Shown here: positions 27,313-37,133 of the stretch, piece by piece
Position numbering within the stretch: the first letter of the stretch is position 1
Layout: each line of letters opens with the position of its first letter
DNA from: Photobacterium halotolerans DSM 18316
Lineage (GTDB): Bacteria; Pseudomonadota; Gammaproteobacteria; Enterobacterales; Vibrionaceae
NCBI RefSeq assembly: GCF_000425165.1
Contig: NZ_KE384320.1
Span: 220,994 to 284,993, forward strand
Length of the DNA stretch: 64,000 nt
Direction of reading: 5' to 3'
The notes under the pieces: generated by a model
What the model saw: only the letters and a program-made list of their open reading frames with translations
What the model was told of the DNA's origin: nothing
Databases searched by the model: none
Translations under genes and position numbers: made by a program

Positions 27313-28974
27313 TTATTGCTCTGATGCTGCTTTTTGTAATACCGCCCCTTCATAGCCCCCAAGCTCAATGTAATTCATCGGCTCGCTGGTAGTACCGTCG
27401 TAAAAGATCCGGATATAGGTGCCAGGCAGGGAAATGCGCATCGGCTTCGCTTCCAGAAAACGGCTCTGGCCCGCTTGCTGAACCGCCCGGTACAGTACCA
27501 GACCATGCTCATAGCGGCGGGCAATCACCCCTTCTGAGGGCTGTTTGCCAAACCAGCCAGTGCGGTACAGCCAGAACCAGTGGGCAGGCGCGACCTTGTA
27601 GCTGCCCAGCACAGAACCGCGACTGTCACCACTGAGCGGCTCAGCCTGCCACCAGACAGGCTTATACCCTTTGGGTGCGGATACCGGCTCGCCGAGATCC
27701 ACCCTGAGCATAGCCGTTGGCTGATACACCCAGTTTTTGGGCAACCCTGGCCGGTACCAGTCCCGCATGCTGGTGTTGGTACTGTCAATGCTCAGGCTGT
27801 CGCCCCAGTTATGATAGTAAGTCCGGTCCGGCAAATTAAACAGGTAATAAAGCGCAAGCCCGGTTTCGACATCCTGATGCCAGGCCCTTTCATCTCCCGG
27901 ATGAAGATAACTGTGGCCATCACGCATCGACACCATCAGCACACTGCTGGCTCCTTCGGCACTCAGCGCAAAATGTTGCCAGCTTTGCTGAATACGGGCC
28001 AGCCCCATCGCCGGTGTGATAAAGCGAGCTCGAACCCAGAGATCAACCTGGGAGCGCAATGGCGCGGAAACCGCCTCATCGGGCCATAACGCCAGTCCGG
28101 AAGCAGAAACGGCCAGAAGCGCGGGGTCGAGCTGTTGCTTTAACTGGCCGAGAAAATCAACCAGTTGTGCCAGATAACGTGCTTCTGCTTCCGGGGTGCC
28201 GGCCTGTAATGACAATTCAAGGATCTGGCCACCACTCACTACCGGCAGAATATCCGGCCCGAGCAAGGGTCTCAGACGGGGAGTATAACCGCCGGTGGCC
28301 GCCATCTGCTGCCAGTGATAGCGATACCAGTTGATCAGCAGGGCTCGCACGGCGGGGTCAGAGAGATTGGTACGGTAGACACAGTCGCCACCCGGCTGCT
28401 GCCCCGCCAGCAAGACCCGGGCCTGATACGCAAACCGGGCACTGGCCAAGGGGTTCAGCCGCTGCTGATATTCGGTATCACTGAGCTGCCCGTCACCGTC
28501 TCTGTCGTTCACCGGATCCCAGCCCGGAATAGTCAGGGTATCCGCTGTCCGGCTCAGCCAGGGTTTGGCTTCCGGCAGGCTGTCCGATTGCAGCTGTGCC
28601 GCACTGAGTGACAGCCGGGTATCTTGCGCAAAATGCAGGAATACATTTTCCGGATCCTGACCATTAGCACTGGCCTGCTGCGCCAGCCAGCGCTGCTGCT
28701 CATCAGGCTCACAGGACAGGCTTTGGGCACGAAAAGGGAGCAGTACTGTGCTGGCTTCATTCAGCGCGGCCGACTGCCAGTTGCCCAGCACCAGATCGGC
28801 ATGGCGTAACTCCCAGCGCGTTACCGCTTCAGCAGAATCAAACCGCGAGGTCGCCAGCGGCTCTTCCCATCCACCCGGTGTCACCCAGGCACTGCCTGTC
28901 GACGGGTACACCTGCGCGCGGGCTGCACCGGCCAGCATCAGTACAAAGACAAGGATCAGCTTCACACTCTGCAT
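27313..28974 (-). CDS. Secreted protein of unknown function with an EF-hand-like calcium loop
   Basis: I do not recognise this 553-residue protein with certainty. It has a cleavable signal peptide of about 20 residues (MQSVKLILVFVLMLAGAARA), so it is probably periplasmic or secreted. Residues 157-168 form a perfect EF-hand loop, D-x-D-G-D-G-x-L-S-D-x-E. The pattern 'HADLVLGNW' early on and 'NLSDPAVRALLINWYRYHWQQM' in mid-protein recall TIM-barrel proteins related to glycoside hydrolases (GHL15-like); this is weak inference. It is Trp- and Tyr-rich. The start is preceded by GGGAG. It is convergent with the ABC operon and upstream of pgpA on the same strand. Confidence 0.7.
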   Translation of the reverse strand: MQSVKLILVFVLMLAGAARAQVYPSTGSAWVTPGGWEEPLATSRFDSAEAVTRWELRHADLVLGNWQSAALNEASTVLLPFRAQSLSCEPDEQQRWLAQQASANGQDPENVFLHFAQDTRLSLSAAQLQSDSLPEAKPWLSRTADTLTIPGWDPVNDRDGDGQLSDTEYQQRLNPLASARFAYQARVLLAGQQPGGDCVYRTNLSDPAVRALLINWYRYHWQQMAATGGYTPRLRPLLGPDILPVVSGGQILELSLQAGTPEAEARYLAQLVDFLGQLKQQLDPALLAVSASGLALWPDEAVSAPLRSQVDLWVRARFITPAMGLARIQQSWQHFALSAEGASSVLMVSMRDGHSYLHPGDERAWHQDVETGLALYYLFNLPDRTYYHNWGDSLSIDSTNTSMRDWYRPGLPKNWVYQPTAMLRVDLGEPVSAPKGYKPVWWQAEPLSGDSRGSVLGSYKVAPAHWFWLYRTGWFGKQPSEGVIARRYEHGLVLYRAVQQAGQSRFLEAKPMRISLPGTYIRIFYDGTTSEPMNYIELGGYEGAVLQKAASEQ

Positions 28975-29107
28975 CTCATTCTCCCTGGAGACTTCCCCGG
29001 TTCAGCTTAAGAATAGTGTGAATCGCGTTGTGAAGTTGGGTTAAAAATTGGACAAAAAAACCGTGCTACTTGCACGGTTTGGGTGTTTTATCTGCTGGAA
29101 TTCGCGA

Positions 29108-29593
29108 TTACCAGCCCATCCAGTGGCCCACGCCCCACAGGGTGATCATGGCCATAAAGCCAGCAAGGATATCATCGATCATGATACCCAGCCCGCCGTG
29201 GACATGCTTATCCAGCCAGCTGATCGGCCAGGGTTTTACCATGTCGAAGAAGCGAAATAAGATAAAACCGCTGATGACCCAGGGCAGACTCATTGGCGGG
29301 GCAACAGCCATGGTGATCCAGAAACCGACAAACTCATCCCAGACAATGCTGCCATGATCGTGCACGCCCATATCCTGGGCGGTATTACGGCAAATCAGCA
29401 CCCCAATCACAGCCGCCACCAGCGTAATACCGATATAAGCCGCATAAGGCAGCTGGGCCAGCAGGTAATAGAGCGGGACAGATGCCAGTGTACCGACAGT
29501 TCCCGGCACCACCGGAGACAAACCGCTGCCAAATCCCGTGGCCAGAAAATGCCAGGGATTACTCAATTTGATATAAAGTTTGGGATCTCGCAC
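29108..29593 (-). CDS. pgpA: Phosphatidylglycerophosphatase A
   Basis: This 161-residue inner-membrane phosphatase dephosphorylates phosphatidylglycerol phosphate. Family segments include NPWHFLATGFGSGLSPVVPGTVGTL, the acidic IVWDEFVGFW and FRFFDMVKPWPI with the IDDILAG motif. It lies 3 bp after thiL, the usual gammaproteobacterial arrangement. Confidence 0.95.
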   Translation of the reverse strand: MRDPKLYIKLSNPWHFLATGFGSGLSPVVPGTVGTLASVPLYYLLAQLPYAAYIGITLVAAVIGVLICRNTAQDMGVHDHGSIVWDEFVGFWITMAVAPPMSLPWVISGFILFRFFDMVKPWPISWLDKHVHGGLGIMIDDILAGFMAMITLWGVGHWMGW

Positions 29594-29596
29594 TAC

Positions 29597-30574
29597 TTAC
29601 CCCGAAAAATGATCGTATCCACGCAGCTGCCAGTCCAGTTGCAGCCCGTTTCGCTCAAGCACAACACTGCTGCCGGGCCGGATCTGGCCGATACAGGTCG
29701 CTTTCACTCCGGCATGAGACAGAGCGACATCCAAAGTACCACGATTATGGGCCGGTACAGTGAAGCACAGCTCGTACTCCTCGCCGCTTGTCAGCGCCAT
29801 CTTGATGGCTGCGTCCCTGTCTCCGCCACAAAATGCCACCAGTTCAGGCGACAGTGGCAGGCTGTCTGCATCAATGACTGCTCCCACCTGAGAGCGGGTC
29901 AGGATATGACCAAGATCAGCAATCAGACCATCGGATATATCCAGTGCCGACGACGCAATACCCCGCAATGCCTGACCGGCCAGTACCCGCGGCTGAGGCT
30001 GATAGTGGCGATTAAGAAGATGTTCAGCCAGTGCAGCATCAATATGCTTTGCCTGCTCCAGCAACACCGCCAGTCCTGCCGCACTGTCGCCCAGACAGCC
30101 AGTGACATAAATCCCGTCCCCGGAGCCTGCCCCGTGCCGCGTCAGCGCCTGTCCGTGAGGCACAAAGCCCTGAACGGTCAGTGTCAGGCTCAACGGGCCT
30201 TTGGTGGTATCCCCGCCAATCAGCTGTACCTGATAGTAATCGGCCATCTCAAAAAAGCCATCACAGAACCGGGCTAGCCAGGCTTCATCGGCTTCCGGCA
30301 GGGTCAGCGCCAGGGATACCCAGGCAGGTGTGGCGCCCATGGCTGCTAAATCACTTAAGTTCGCAGCCAGGGCTTTTTTAGCCAGCAGCGCGGGATCCAT
30401 ACCGGGCAGGAAATGGTTACCGCAAACCAGTGAGTCGGTGCTGACCGCAAGGTGGCTACCCGCAGGTACCTCAAGCAAGGCGCAGTCGTCACCGATGGCC
30501 AGCGTCACATCCCGGCGCTGGACCGGCTGGCGGGCAAAATAACGGGCTATCAAATCAAATTCATTACTAGCCAT
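29597..30574 (-). CDS. thiL: Thiamine-monophosphate kinase
   Basis: This 325-residue kinase phosphorylates thiamine phosphate to thiamine pyrophosphate. N-terminal [10 protein letters not shown], the metal-binding AIGDDCALL and [11 protein letters not shown], and [15 protein letters not shown] identify the PurM-like fold. It lies between nusB and pgpA. A terminator-like hairpin upstream (30604-30627) separates it from nusB, so it may also have its own promoter. Confidence 0.96.
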   Translation of the reverse strand: MASNEFDLIARYFARQPVQRRDVTLAIGDDCALLEVPAGSHLAVSTDSLVCGNHFLPGMDPALLAKKALAANLSDLAAMGATPAWVSLALTLPEADEAWLARFCDGFFEMADYYQVQLIGGDTTKGPLSLTLTVQGFVPHGQALTRHGAGSGDGIYVTGCLGDSAAGLAVLLEQAKHIDAALAEHLLNRHYQPQPRVLAGQALRGIASSALDISDGLIADLGHILTRSQVGAVIDADSLPLSPELVAFCGGDRDAAIKMALTSGEEYELCFTVPAHNRGTLDVALSHAGVKATCIGQIRPGSSVVLERNGLQLDWQLRGYDHFSG

Positions 30575-30603
30575 AGGAGGTCAAGTCGGTTGCTGAAACT
30601 CAG

Positions 30604-30627
30604 AAAAAAGGCCAGCAGAGCTGGCCT
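30604..30627 (-). terminator. Terminator-like hairpin between nusB and thiL
   Basis: An 8-bp stem AGGCCAGC/GCTGGCCT with a 3-nt loop is followed on the minus strand by six T residues. Confidence 0.8.
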
Positions 30628-30645
30628 CAGTTCGCATCAAAGCGA

Positions 30646-31116
30646 TTATGCTTTTTTACGTAACACCGGGGCCAGCTTATCCAGCACACCGTTTACGAAT
30701 TTATGGCTGTCTTCGGCACCGAAGATTTTCGCCAGCTCAATCGCTTCATTAATCACAACTTTGTACGGTACGTCTTCACGCTTCATGATTTCGTACAAGG
30801 CCAGACGCAGTAGCGCCAGTTCCATCTGGTCCAGATCCTGCAAAGGACGTGACAGATAGGGACGCATCTTGCTGTCCAGTTCCTGATGATTCAGCACCAC
30901 ACCGGTGAACAAGTCACGGAAGTACTCAACATCAGTGTGCGGTGCTGCCAGTACAGGTGCATCAGCCCGATGAGCTTCTTCTTCAAACTGTTCGCCAGAC
31001 AGAAAATGCAGCTCGATATCGGCAGCATTTTCTTTGGTGATTTGCCAGGAATAAATGGCCTGGACGGCAAAGTGTCGTGCGTTACGACGTGCGGCTGGTT
31101 TCACTCTAACCCCCAT
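30646..31116 (-). CDS. nusB: Transcription antitermination factor NusB
   Basis: This 156-residue all-helical protein binds boxA RNA with NusE (S10) in rRNA antitermination. N-terminal [20 protein letters not shown] and the C-terminal [26 protein letters not shown] are diagnostic. Its ATG overlaps the ribH stop by one base (TAATG), implying translational coupling. Confidence 0.97.
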   Translation of the reverse strand: MGVRVKPAARRNARHFAVQAIYSWQITKENAADIELHFLSGEQFEEEAHRADAPVLAAPHTDVEYFRDLFTGVVLNHQELDSKMRPYLSRPLQDLDQMELALLRLALYEIMKREDVPYKVVINEAIELAKIFGAEDSHKFVNGVLDKLAPVLRKKA

Positions 31117-31586
31117 TAGGATTCAATTTGGGACAGGACATTTACCATCTCAAGCGCGCTGAGTGCAGCCTCTGCCCCTTTATTACCAGCCTTGGTACCG
31201 GCACGCTCGATGGCTTGTTCAATTGTGTCTACAGTCAGAACACCAAATGAAACCGGAGTATTGTACTCCAGAGCCACCTGAGCCAGACCTTTATTACATT
31301 CACCGGCAACATACTCGAAATGCGGAGTACCGCCGCGGATCACAGAACCCAGTGCCACGATAGCATCGTAGCGATCGCTTTTAGCAACTTGCTGGGCGAC
31401 CAGAGGCAGCTCATAAGCACCAGGACAACGAACAACGGTAATGTTGTCGTCGCTTACCTGTCCCTGACGTTTGAGTGCGTCCAGCGCACCCGCCAGCAGG
31501 CTGTCATTGATGAAACTGTTGAAGCGACTGATAACAATAGCAATTTTTGCGTTGGGTGCCGCAATGGCGCCTTCGATTACCTTCAT
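31116..31586 (-). CDS. ribH: 6,7-dimethyl-8-ribityllumazine synthase
   Basis: This 156-residue enzyme condenses 5-amino-6-ribitylaminouracil with dihydroxybutanone phosphate to form lumazine. Recognisable segments are [47 protein letters not shown] and the conserved PVSFGVLT. The ATG at 31586 is preceded by GGAAGG; the frame is open for 26 more codons without similarity. Confidence 0.96.
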   Translation of the reverse strand: MKVIEGAIAAPNAKIAIVISRFNSFINDSLLAGALDALKRQGQVSDDNITVVRCPGAYELPLVAQQVAKSDRYDAIVALGSVIRGGTPHFEYVAGECNKGLAQVALEYNTPVSFGVLTVDTIEQAIERAGTKAGNKGAEAALSALEMVNVLSQIES

Positions 31587-31757
31587 GGGCCTTCCTGTGA
31601 CTATGTCTTTTCTTTCCGGATTGAGAAACCGCGGGAGTCTATCACAATTTATACCTGATACCAATTGACTTCACTGTCAAGGCACTCCCGGTAGTGTTAT
31701 GCGATCTCTATTCCGGATTAGGGATTAATAAAAACAGTGCGTTAGGGTCAAAAAACC

Positions 31758-32861
31758 TTAATCGCAAATATATTCCACCACTTCCAGTCCGAAACCGGAC
31801 AGTGAGTGATATCGCTGATTGCTGGACGACAGCAGGCGCATTTTGCCCACACCTAAATCCGCCAGGATCTGCGAGCCGACTCCCACCTGACGCGACGGGT
31901 TCTTCGGATTCAGTTTCACGCCAGGCTGACCATCGGCCTGGGCTGCCAGATTCTTCACTTTGGTGATAATGCCTTCCTGGGTTTCATGACGATTGAGAAT
32001 CACCATTACACCGCCTTCCTCTGCGATACGCTGCATAGCCATCGGCAAAGTCCACTGCGACGCCCCCGAGTGCAGAATATCTTTGAAGGTATCTTGCAGG
32101 TGAACCCGGACCAGCGTCGGATTCGATGGGCTCACGTCCCCTTTACGCAGGGCATGGTGAATTTGGTTGTCTATGGTATCGCGATAGGTGATCAGATCGA
32201 AATCACCAAATTCCGTTGGCAGACAGCATTCTGCCACACGCTCAATCGTGGTCTCGTTATTGTTACGGTATTCGATTAAATCTGCGATCGTACCCAGCTT
32301 GAGACCGTGCTCGGCGGCAAACACTTCCAGATCCGGGCGTCGTGCCATGGTGCCATCCGGATTGAGGATCTCAACAATCACACTGGATGGTTCAAGACCT
32401 GCCAGACGGGCAATGTCGCAACCCGCTTCAGTATGACCGGCGCGGGCAAGCACCCCGCCTTCCTGTGCCATCAGAGGGAAAATATGACCAGGCATGACAA
32501 TATCGGCAGGAGACGCATCTTTCGCCACCGCCGCCTGTACCGTACGGGCACGATCCGCGGCGGAGATCCCTGTGGTCACGCCACTGGCGGCTTCAATCGA
32601 CACAGTGAAATTGGTGCTGAACTGTTCCGCATTGTCCTGCACCATCAGTGGCAGTTTCAGTTGCTGACAACGGGCCTGTGTCAGTGTCAGACAGATCAGG
32701 CCACGGCCGTGGGTGGCCATAAAGTTGATCGCTTCAGGGGTGATTTTTTCCGCGGCAATGATCAGATCGCCTTCATTTTCCCTGTCTTCGTCATCCATCA
32801 GGATAACCAGTTTACCCTGACGTATGTCTTCAATGATGTCCTTCGCGCTACTCAACGCCAT
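31758..32861 (-). CDS. ribB: RibBX: dihydroxybutanone phosphate synthase fused to a degenerate GTP cyclohydrolase II-like domain
   Basis: This 367-residue protein has an N-terminal RibB domain (about 1-203) with intact active-site segments [22 protein letters not shown] and [15 protein letters not shown]. It makes the four-carbon riboflavin precursor. The C-terminal part aligns with GTP cyclohydrolase II but lacks the zinc ligands of the CxxxxxxxxxxCxC motif: where RibA has HSECLTGD...RCDCG, this protein has [17 protein letters not shown]. It is therefore the RibBX type known from Shewanella and relatives, and a separate ribA should exist elsewhere in the genome. Confidence 0.93.
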   Translation of the reverse strand: MALSSAKDIIEDIRQGKLVILMDDEDRENEGDLIIAAEKITPEAINFMATHGRGLICLTLTQARCQQLKLPLMVQDNAEQFSTNFTVSIEAASGVTTGISAADRARTVQAAVAKDASPADIVMPGHIFPLMAQEGGVLARAGHTEAGCDIARLAGLEPSSVIVEILNPDGTMARRPDLEVFAAEHGLKLGTIADLIEYRNNNETTIERVAECCLPTEFGDFDLITYRDTIDNQIHHALRKGDVSPSNPTLVRVHLQDTFKDILHSGASQWTLPMAMQRIAEEGGVMVILNRHETQEGIITKVKNLAAQADGQPGVKLNPKNPSRQVGVGSQILADLGVGKMRLLSSSNQRYHSLSGFGLEVVEYICD

Positions 32862-32920
32862 GTTGTATTCCCTCTACCCAAATGATTGTCGTAGTACTTA
32901 ATCCTGCTCAGGCTGCATCA

Positions 32921-33583
32921 TCAGCCCAGAAACCCGCTACGGGCCAGCAGCGCCATACTGAGCTCAGACGATGGCTCAGACTCAGCCGCTTTATCACCCA
33001 GCATCAGACGCTCCAGATAACGGGCAATTACGTCCACTTCAAGATTCACTTTACGGCCCGGCTTAAAGTGATCCATCGTGGTTTCCGATGCCGTGTGGGG
33101 CACAATCGTCAGTTTGAATGTCGCCCCCCGGACAGCGTTCACCGTCAGGCTGATCCCGTCAATCGCCACCGATCCTTTCTCGGCAATGTAACGGTCCAGG
33201 GTATCCGGTGCTTTGATCCAGAACTCAATCGCCCGTCCGGTCTGGCTGCGGGAAATGATCTCCCCGACATTATCAACGTGGCCGGAAACCATATGACCGC
33301 CAAAGCGGGTGGTCGGCAACATGGCTTTTTCCAGATTGACCAGCTGACCCGGGCTGTAATCGGTAAATGCGGTACGGTTCAGGGTTTCCAGCGACAGATC
33401 GGCGACATAGCCTTTGCCGGTCAGTTTCACCACGGTCAGACACACACCATTGGTCGCTATGCTGTCGCCCAGTTTGACATCCGATAAATCCAGCTTGCCG
33501 CTGTCGACAGTCACGGACACATCTTGTCCGGTTGGCGTGATGGCCGTAATCGTACCTACGGCTTCAATAATACCTGTAAACAT
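32921..33583 (-). CDS. ribE: Riboflavin synthase, alpha subunit
   Basis: This 220-residue protein consists of two lumazine-binding repeats, each starting with a characteristic segment (MFTGIIEAVGTI at 1 and MVSGHVDNVGEI near 98). It dismutates two lumazine molecules to riboflavin. It is called ribC or ribE depending on the naming scheme. It lies between ribD and ribBX on the same strand. Confidence 0.96.
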   Translation of the reverse strand: MFTGIIEAVGTITAITPTGQDVSVTVDSGKLDLSDVKLGDSIATNGVCLTVVKLTGKGYVADLSLETLNRTAFTDYSPGQLVNLEKAMLPTTRFGGHMVSGHVDNVGEIISRSQTGRAIEFWIKAPDTLDRYIAEKGSVAIDGISLTVNAVRGATFKLTIVPHTASETTMDHFKPGRKVNLEVDVIARYLERLMLGDKAAESEPSSELSMALLARSGFLG

Positions 33584-33634
33584 TCTAATTTTTCCTTACC
33601 GGCACCTGTCGATGCCATACACAGACGTATTCTG

Positions 33635-34759
33635 TTACGCAGAGTGATCTATCGTGCCACGGATCCGAATATCAGTCCCGACCATACGCACATCGCTCAG
33701 CGTCACATCCGGTACCTGAGACATAGTCGTGAATTCTGCCAGATCCAGCAGACTGCGGCCATGGCTGCCCATGAGTTTGGGTGCCTGATAAAGAATAAAC
33801 TCATCCACCAGCCCGGCATTGAGCAACGCGCCGGCCAGACTCGCACCCGCCTCTACCCAGAGATGGTTAATGTCTTGCGCCGCCAGGGCTTTCATCAGTG
33901 CCGTTAAGTCTAGCTGACCGTCCGGCTGAGCAGGGACCAGTAACTGCCGCACCTGTTCCGGCCATAGCGCCTGATCAGCCTGGGTTCTGGCCAGCAGCAC
34001 TTTGCCCGGTAACGCGAATAAACGCTGTGACGGCAACAAGCGGTTCTGGCTGTCAATGATCACCCGCACCGGCTGACGTAACTCAGATTCCGGATAGTCA
34101 GACTGGGTGGCGGCCCCTAATTCCTGCCAGCGCACATTCAAGGACGGGTCATCGGCGAGCACCGTTGCGCTGGTTGACAGGATCGCCCCCGCCTGGGCGC
34201 GAAAACGCTGCACATCGGCACGGGCCTGAGGGCCGGTTATCCACTGGCTGACACCGTTGGCCAGCGCAGTTTTACCATCCAGGCTGGCCGCCAGCTTTAG
34301 CTGAACATAAGGCAGGCCGGTTTTCATTCGCTTGATAAAACCGGGATTCAATGACAGTGCATCGGCTTCAAGCAGACCCGTTTCAACGGCAATGCCCGCC
34401 TGTTTGAGCATCTCAACACCGCGTCCTGCCACTTGCGGATTAGGGTCAACCATGGCGCAGACAACCCGGGAAACGCCCGCTGCTATCAGGGCTTCGGCAC
34501 AGGGCGGTGTACGGCCGTAATGGGAACAGGGTTCGAGGGTGACATAGGCCGTCGCCCCTTTAGCCTGCTCGCCGGCGGCACGCAAGGCAAACACTTCGGC
34601 ATGCGGCTGGCCCGCGCGGTAATGGTAACCTTCGCCAATAATGGCGTTATCTTTGGCGATGACGCAGCCCACATTCGGATTCGGGGCGGTCGTGAAACGG
34701 CCGCGCCGGGCAAGGCTAACGGCTCGGCGCATCATGGCGTGATCAGTAGGCGTAAACAT
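33635..34759 (-). CDS. ribD: Bifunctional riboflavin biosynthesis deaminase/reductase
   Basis: This 374-residue enzyme has an N-terminal cytidine-deaminase-like domain with zinc motif HAEVFAL and PCSHYGRTPPC, and a C-terminal reductase domain (LKLAASLDGKTAL...). It carries out the second and third steps after GTP ring opening. It starts 6 bp after the nrdR stop, so the two are co-transcribed. Confidence 0.96.
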   Translation of the reverse strand: MFTPTDHAMMRRAVSLARRGRFTTAPNPNVGCVIAKDNAIIGEGYHYRAGQPHAEVFALRAAGEQAKGATAYVTLEPCSHYGRTPPCAEALIAAGVSRVVCAMVDPNPQVAGRGVEMLKQAGIAVETGLLEADALSLNPGFIKRMKTGLPYVQLKLAASLDGKTALANGVSQWITGPQARADVQRFRAQAGAILSTSATVLADDPSLNVRWQELGAATQSDYPESELRQPVRVIIDSQNRLLPSQRLFALPGKVLLARTQADQALWPEQVRQLLVPAQPDGQLDLTALMKALAAQDINHLWVEAGASLAGALLNAGLVDEFILYQAPKLMGSHGRSLLDLAEFTTMSQVPDVTLSDVRMVGTDIRIRGTIDHSA

Positions 34760-34765
34760 CTTGGT

Positions 34766-35215
34766 TTATTTTTCCAGTTTAGCTATGGCTTCGCCAAACT
34801 CGCGGAGATCGTCAAATGAACGGTAGACAGAAGCAAACCGGATGTAAGCCACTTTATCCAGCTCAATCAGGGCATCCATGACCAGATTACCAATCATGTC
34901 TGATTTCACTTCCCGCTCACCCGTTGCACGCAGACGAGATTTGATAGTGTTGATGGCGCGTTCAATGTCATCAGCGCTGACAGGCCGCTTTTCAAGCGCA
35001 CGTTCTATACCGCCGCGCAGTTTCTCTTCGTTGAACGGCTCGCGGCTGCCATTGGTTTTGATGACATGCGGCATCACCAGCTCAGCGGTTTCGAAGGTCG
35101 TATAACGTTCACTGCACGCCAGACACTGACGACGTCGGCGAACCTGATGTCCATCAGCGACCAGACGGGAATCGATTACTTTGGTGTCATTAGCACCACA
35201 AAACGGACAATGCAT
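34766..35215 (-). CDS. nrdR: Transcriptional repressor NrdR
   Basis: This 149-residue repressor of ribonucleotide reductase genes has a zinc ribbon (C3, C6, C31, C34) followed by an ATP-cone domain that senses ATP/dATP. The basic stretch after the first Cys pair ([12 protein letters not shown]) is the DNA-contacting part. It heads the rib gene cluster, as in many gammaproteobacteria. Confidence 0.97.
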   Translation of the reverse strand: MHCPFCGANDTKVIDSRLVADGHQVRRRRQCLACSERYTTFETAELVMPHVIKTNGSREPFNEEKLRGGIERALEKRPVSADDIERAINTIKSRLRATGEREVKSDMIGNLVMDALIELDKVAYIRFASVYRSFDDLREFGEAIAKLEK

Positions 35216-35296
35216 CTTGCCTCCTCAATTTCGTCGCCTCAGTGTACCCCAAATCAACCGCTATGCGAGGACTTAGCCCATTATTTTTATCTGCAA

Positions 35297-35321
35297 AAAC
35301 GGCATCCCAGGGATGCCGTTT
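35297..35321 (-). terminator. Terminator of glyA
   Basis: An 11-bp stem AAACGGCATCC/GGATGCCGTTT with a 3-nt loop lies here. On the minus strand it is followed by T residues. Confidence 0.88.
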
Positions 35322-35384
35322 AACAAGATAGACCAAAGAGCCGGTCCGTCTTTAATGGTGCTTACTGGCACCCATGATGCTGAC

Positions 35385-36635
35385 TTACGCGTAAACCGGC
35401 AGGCGCTGGCAGATTTCCAGTACTTTGGCTTTGGTCGCTTCGATAACGGCCGGGTTGCCGATATTGTCCAGCACGTCACAAATCCAGTTCGCCAGTTCTT
35501 TGGCATCTTCGGTGTTGAAACCGCGGCGGGTAATCGCCGGTGTACCGATACGGATACCGGAAGTCACAAACGGGCTGCGCGGGTCGTTCGGCACACTGTT
35601 CTTGTTGACCGTAATGTTGGCCGCACCCAGCGCTGCATCGGCTTCTTTACCTGTGATGTTCTTGTCAATCAGATCAACCAGGAACAGGTGGTTTTCAGTG
35701 CCGCCGGAAACGATTTTGTAACCGCGCTCCAGGAACTGACTGACCATGGCTTTCGCGTTATCCACCACACGTTGCTGATACGCCTGGAACTCAGGCTCCA
35801 TGGCTTCTTTGAATGCCACGGCTTTGGCTGCAATCACGTGCATCAGAGGACCGCCCTGACCACCAGGGAATACCGCAGAGTTCAGTTTCTTATACAGATC
35901 TTCACCCGCGTTCGACAGGATCAGACCGCCGCGAGGACCGGCCAGTGTTTTGTGGGTTGTGGTGGTGACCACGTGCGCGTGCGGCACAGGGTTAGGGTAA
36001 ACACCTGCTGCAATCAGACCGGCTACGTGCGCCATATCCACGAAGAAGTAAGCCCCGACTTTGTCTGCGATTTCACGCATCCGCTTCCAGTCAACGATTT
36101 GCGAATAGGCGGAGAAACCACCGATGATCATTTTCGGCTTGTGCTCCAGTGCCAGCGCTTCGACTTCTGCGTAGTCAATCTGGCCGGCTTCATCAATGCC
36201 GTAAGGAATTACGTTGTACAGCTTACCGGAGAAGTTAACCGGTGAACCGTGAGTCAGGTGACCGCCGTGCGCCAGGCTCATGCCCAGAACGGTATCGCCG
36301 GCATTGAGCAGTGCCATGTATACAGCACTGTTGGCCTGAGAGCCTGAATGCGGCTGAACGTTGGCATACTCGGCACCAAACAGCTGGCAGGCACGGTCAA
36401 TAGCCAGTTGCTCGGCTTTATCGACATACTCACAGCCGCCGTAATAGCGCTTGCCCGGGTAGCCTTCTGCATACTTGTTAGTCAGCTGTGAACCCTGCGC
36501 TTCCATTACACGCGGACTGGTGTAGTTTTCAGAAGCAATCAGCTCAATGTGCTCTTCCTGACGGGCAGTCTCTTCCTGGATGGCCGCAAATAGTTCTGCG
36601 TCATAATCAGCAATATTCATGTCACGCTTTAGCAT
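35385..36635 (-). CDS. glyA: Serine hydroxymethyltransferase
   Basis: This 416-residue PLP enzyme interconverts serine and glycine with tetrahydrofolate. It begins [15 protein letters not shown] like E. coli GlyA. The PLP-binding lysine lies in [14 protein letters not shown]. The gene is monocistronic with its own terminator. Its upstream region holds a PurR-type box, a MetR-like site and a 13-bp inverted repeat, consistent with the PurR/MetR control known in E. coli. Confidence 0.98.
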   Translation of the reverse strand: MLKRDMNIADYDAELFAAIQEETARQEEHIELIASENYTSPRVMEAQGSQLTNKYAEGYPGKRYYGGCEYVDKAEQLAIDRACQLFGAEYANVQPHSGSQANSAVYMALLNAGDTVLGMSLAHGGHLTHGSPVNFSGKLYNVIPYGIDEAGQIDYAEVEALALEHKPKMIIGGFSAYSQIVDWKRMREIADKVGAYFFVDMAHVAGLIAAGVYPNPVPHAHVVTTTTHKTLAGPRGGLILSNAGEDLYKKLNSAVFPGGQGGPLMHVIAAKAVAFKEAMEPEFQAYQQRVVDNAKAMVSQFLERGYKIVSGGTENHLFLVDLIDKNITGKEADAALGAANITVNKNSVPNDPRSPFVTSGIRIGTPAITRRGFNTEDAKELANWICDVLDNIGNPAVIEATKAKVLEICQRLPVYA

Positions 36636-36667
36636 CAGTCTCTCCTGACTCAGATAGTTCTCAAATT

Positions 36668-36710
36668 CGTTGACCTAAGTATCAGACAAGGCCAGACACT
36701 TAGGTCAACG
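36668..36710 (-). promoter_or_regulatory. 13-bp perfect inverted repeat in the glyA leader
   Basis: CGTTGACCTAAGT (36668-36680) and ACTTAGGTCAACG (36698-36710) are exact complements separated by 17 bp. The repeat ends 33 nt before the glyA start codon. It could be an operator or a long-stem leader hairpin, and no T tract follows. Confidence 0.75.
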
Positions 36711-36769
36711 CGGGATAATTGGCATTTTTCCTCATTCAGACAAAAAACACAACCCCAGTAACCACGGCA

Positions 36770-36785
36770 ACGCAAACGTTTTCGT
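36770..36785 (-). promoter_or_regulatory. PurR-type operator upstream of glyA
   Basis: ACGCAAACGTTTTCGT matches the E. coli PurR consensus ACGCAAACGTTTGCGT at 15 of 16 positions. glyA is a classic PurR target in E. coli. Confidence 0.8.
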
Positions 36786-36889
36786 CACACCGAAAGATTA
36801 AGCCGCATTTTAGCGAATTTGCTCCCCCACAGGTAGCCCTTTTCTGGTTTTTTAACCGGTTTTTTTGTTCGATTTTTTCATTTGGCAGA

Positions 36890-36902
36890 TGAATTTTTTT
36901 CA
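36890..36902 (-). promoter_or_regulatory. Candidate MetR site upstream of glyA
   Basis: TGAA-TTTTT-TTCA is an exact match to the MetR pattern TGAA-N5-TTCA, about 255 bp from the glyA start. The rest of the interval 36711-37133 is AT-rich with no gene, apart from a short stem followed by T residues at about 36845-36868. Confidence 0.4.
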
Positions 36903-37133
36903 CGTTGCTGCCAGTTTCCATTAAAAACGTGACAGAGAAACCGTGAATGCAACCATGAAGCGAAAATAATGATTTACAAAACAGTAAAGAATTCATTACA
37001 GGCGGTTTTTCTTTAAGTTAGATCACACTATTCATTTTTTAATTTCACTCTATATCATATCGCGCGCATTACCTTTCAGCATCAAGGCCACCCCGACTGG
37101 CAGGCTGTAAAGGAACCATTTTGGAGGTACAGA

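Noticed and set aside
31668..31690. Promoter TTGACA upstream of ribH
   Set aside because: A TTGACA is present on the minus strand, but the best -10 (TATAAA) is 21 bp away, too far for confidence.
31758..35215. FMN riboswitch controlling the rib cluster
   Set aside because: No RFN-element conserved sequence was recognised before nrdR, ribD or ribBX.
35313..36245. 310-codon open frame antisense to glyA
   Set aside because: glyA on the other strand is conserved along its full length; this frame is a shadow.
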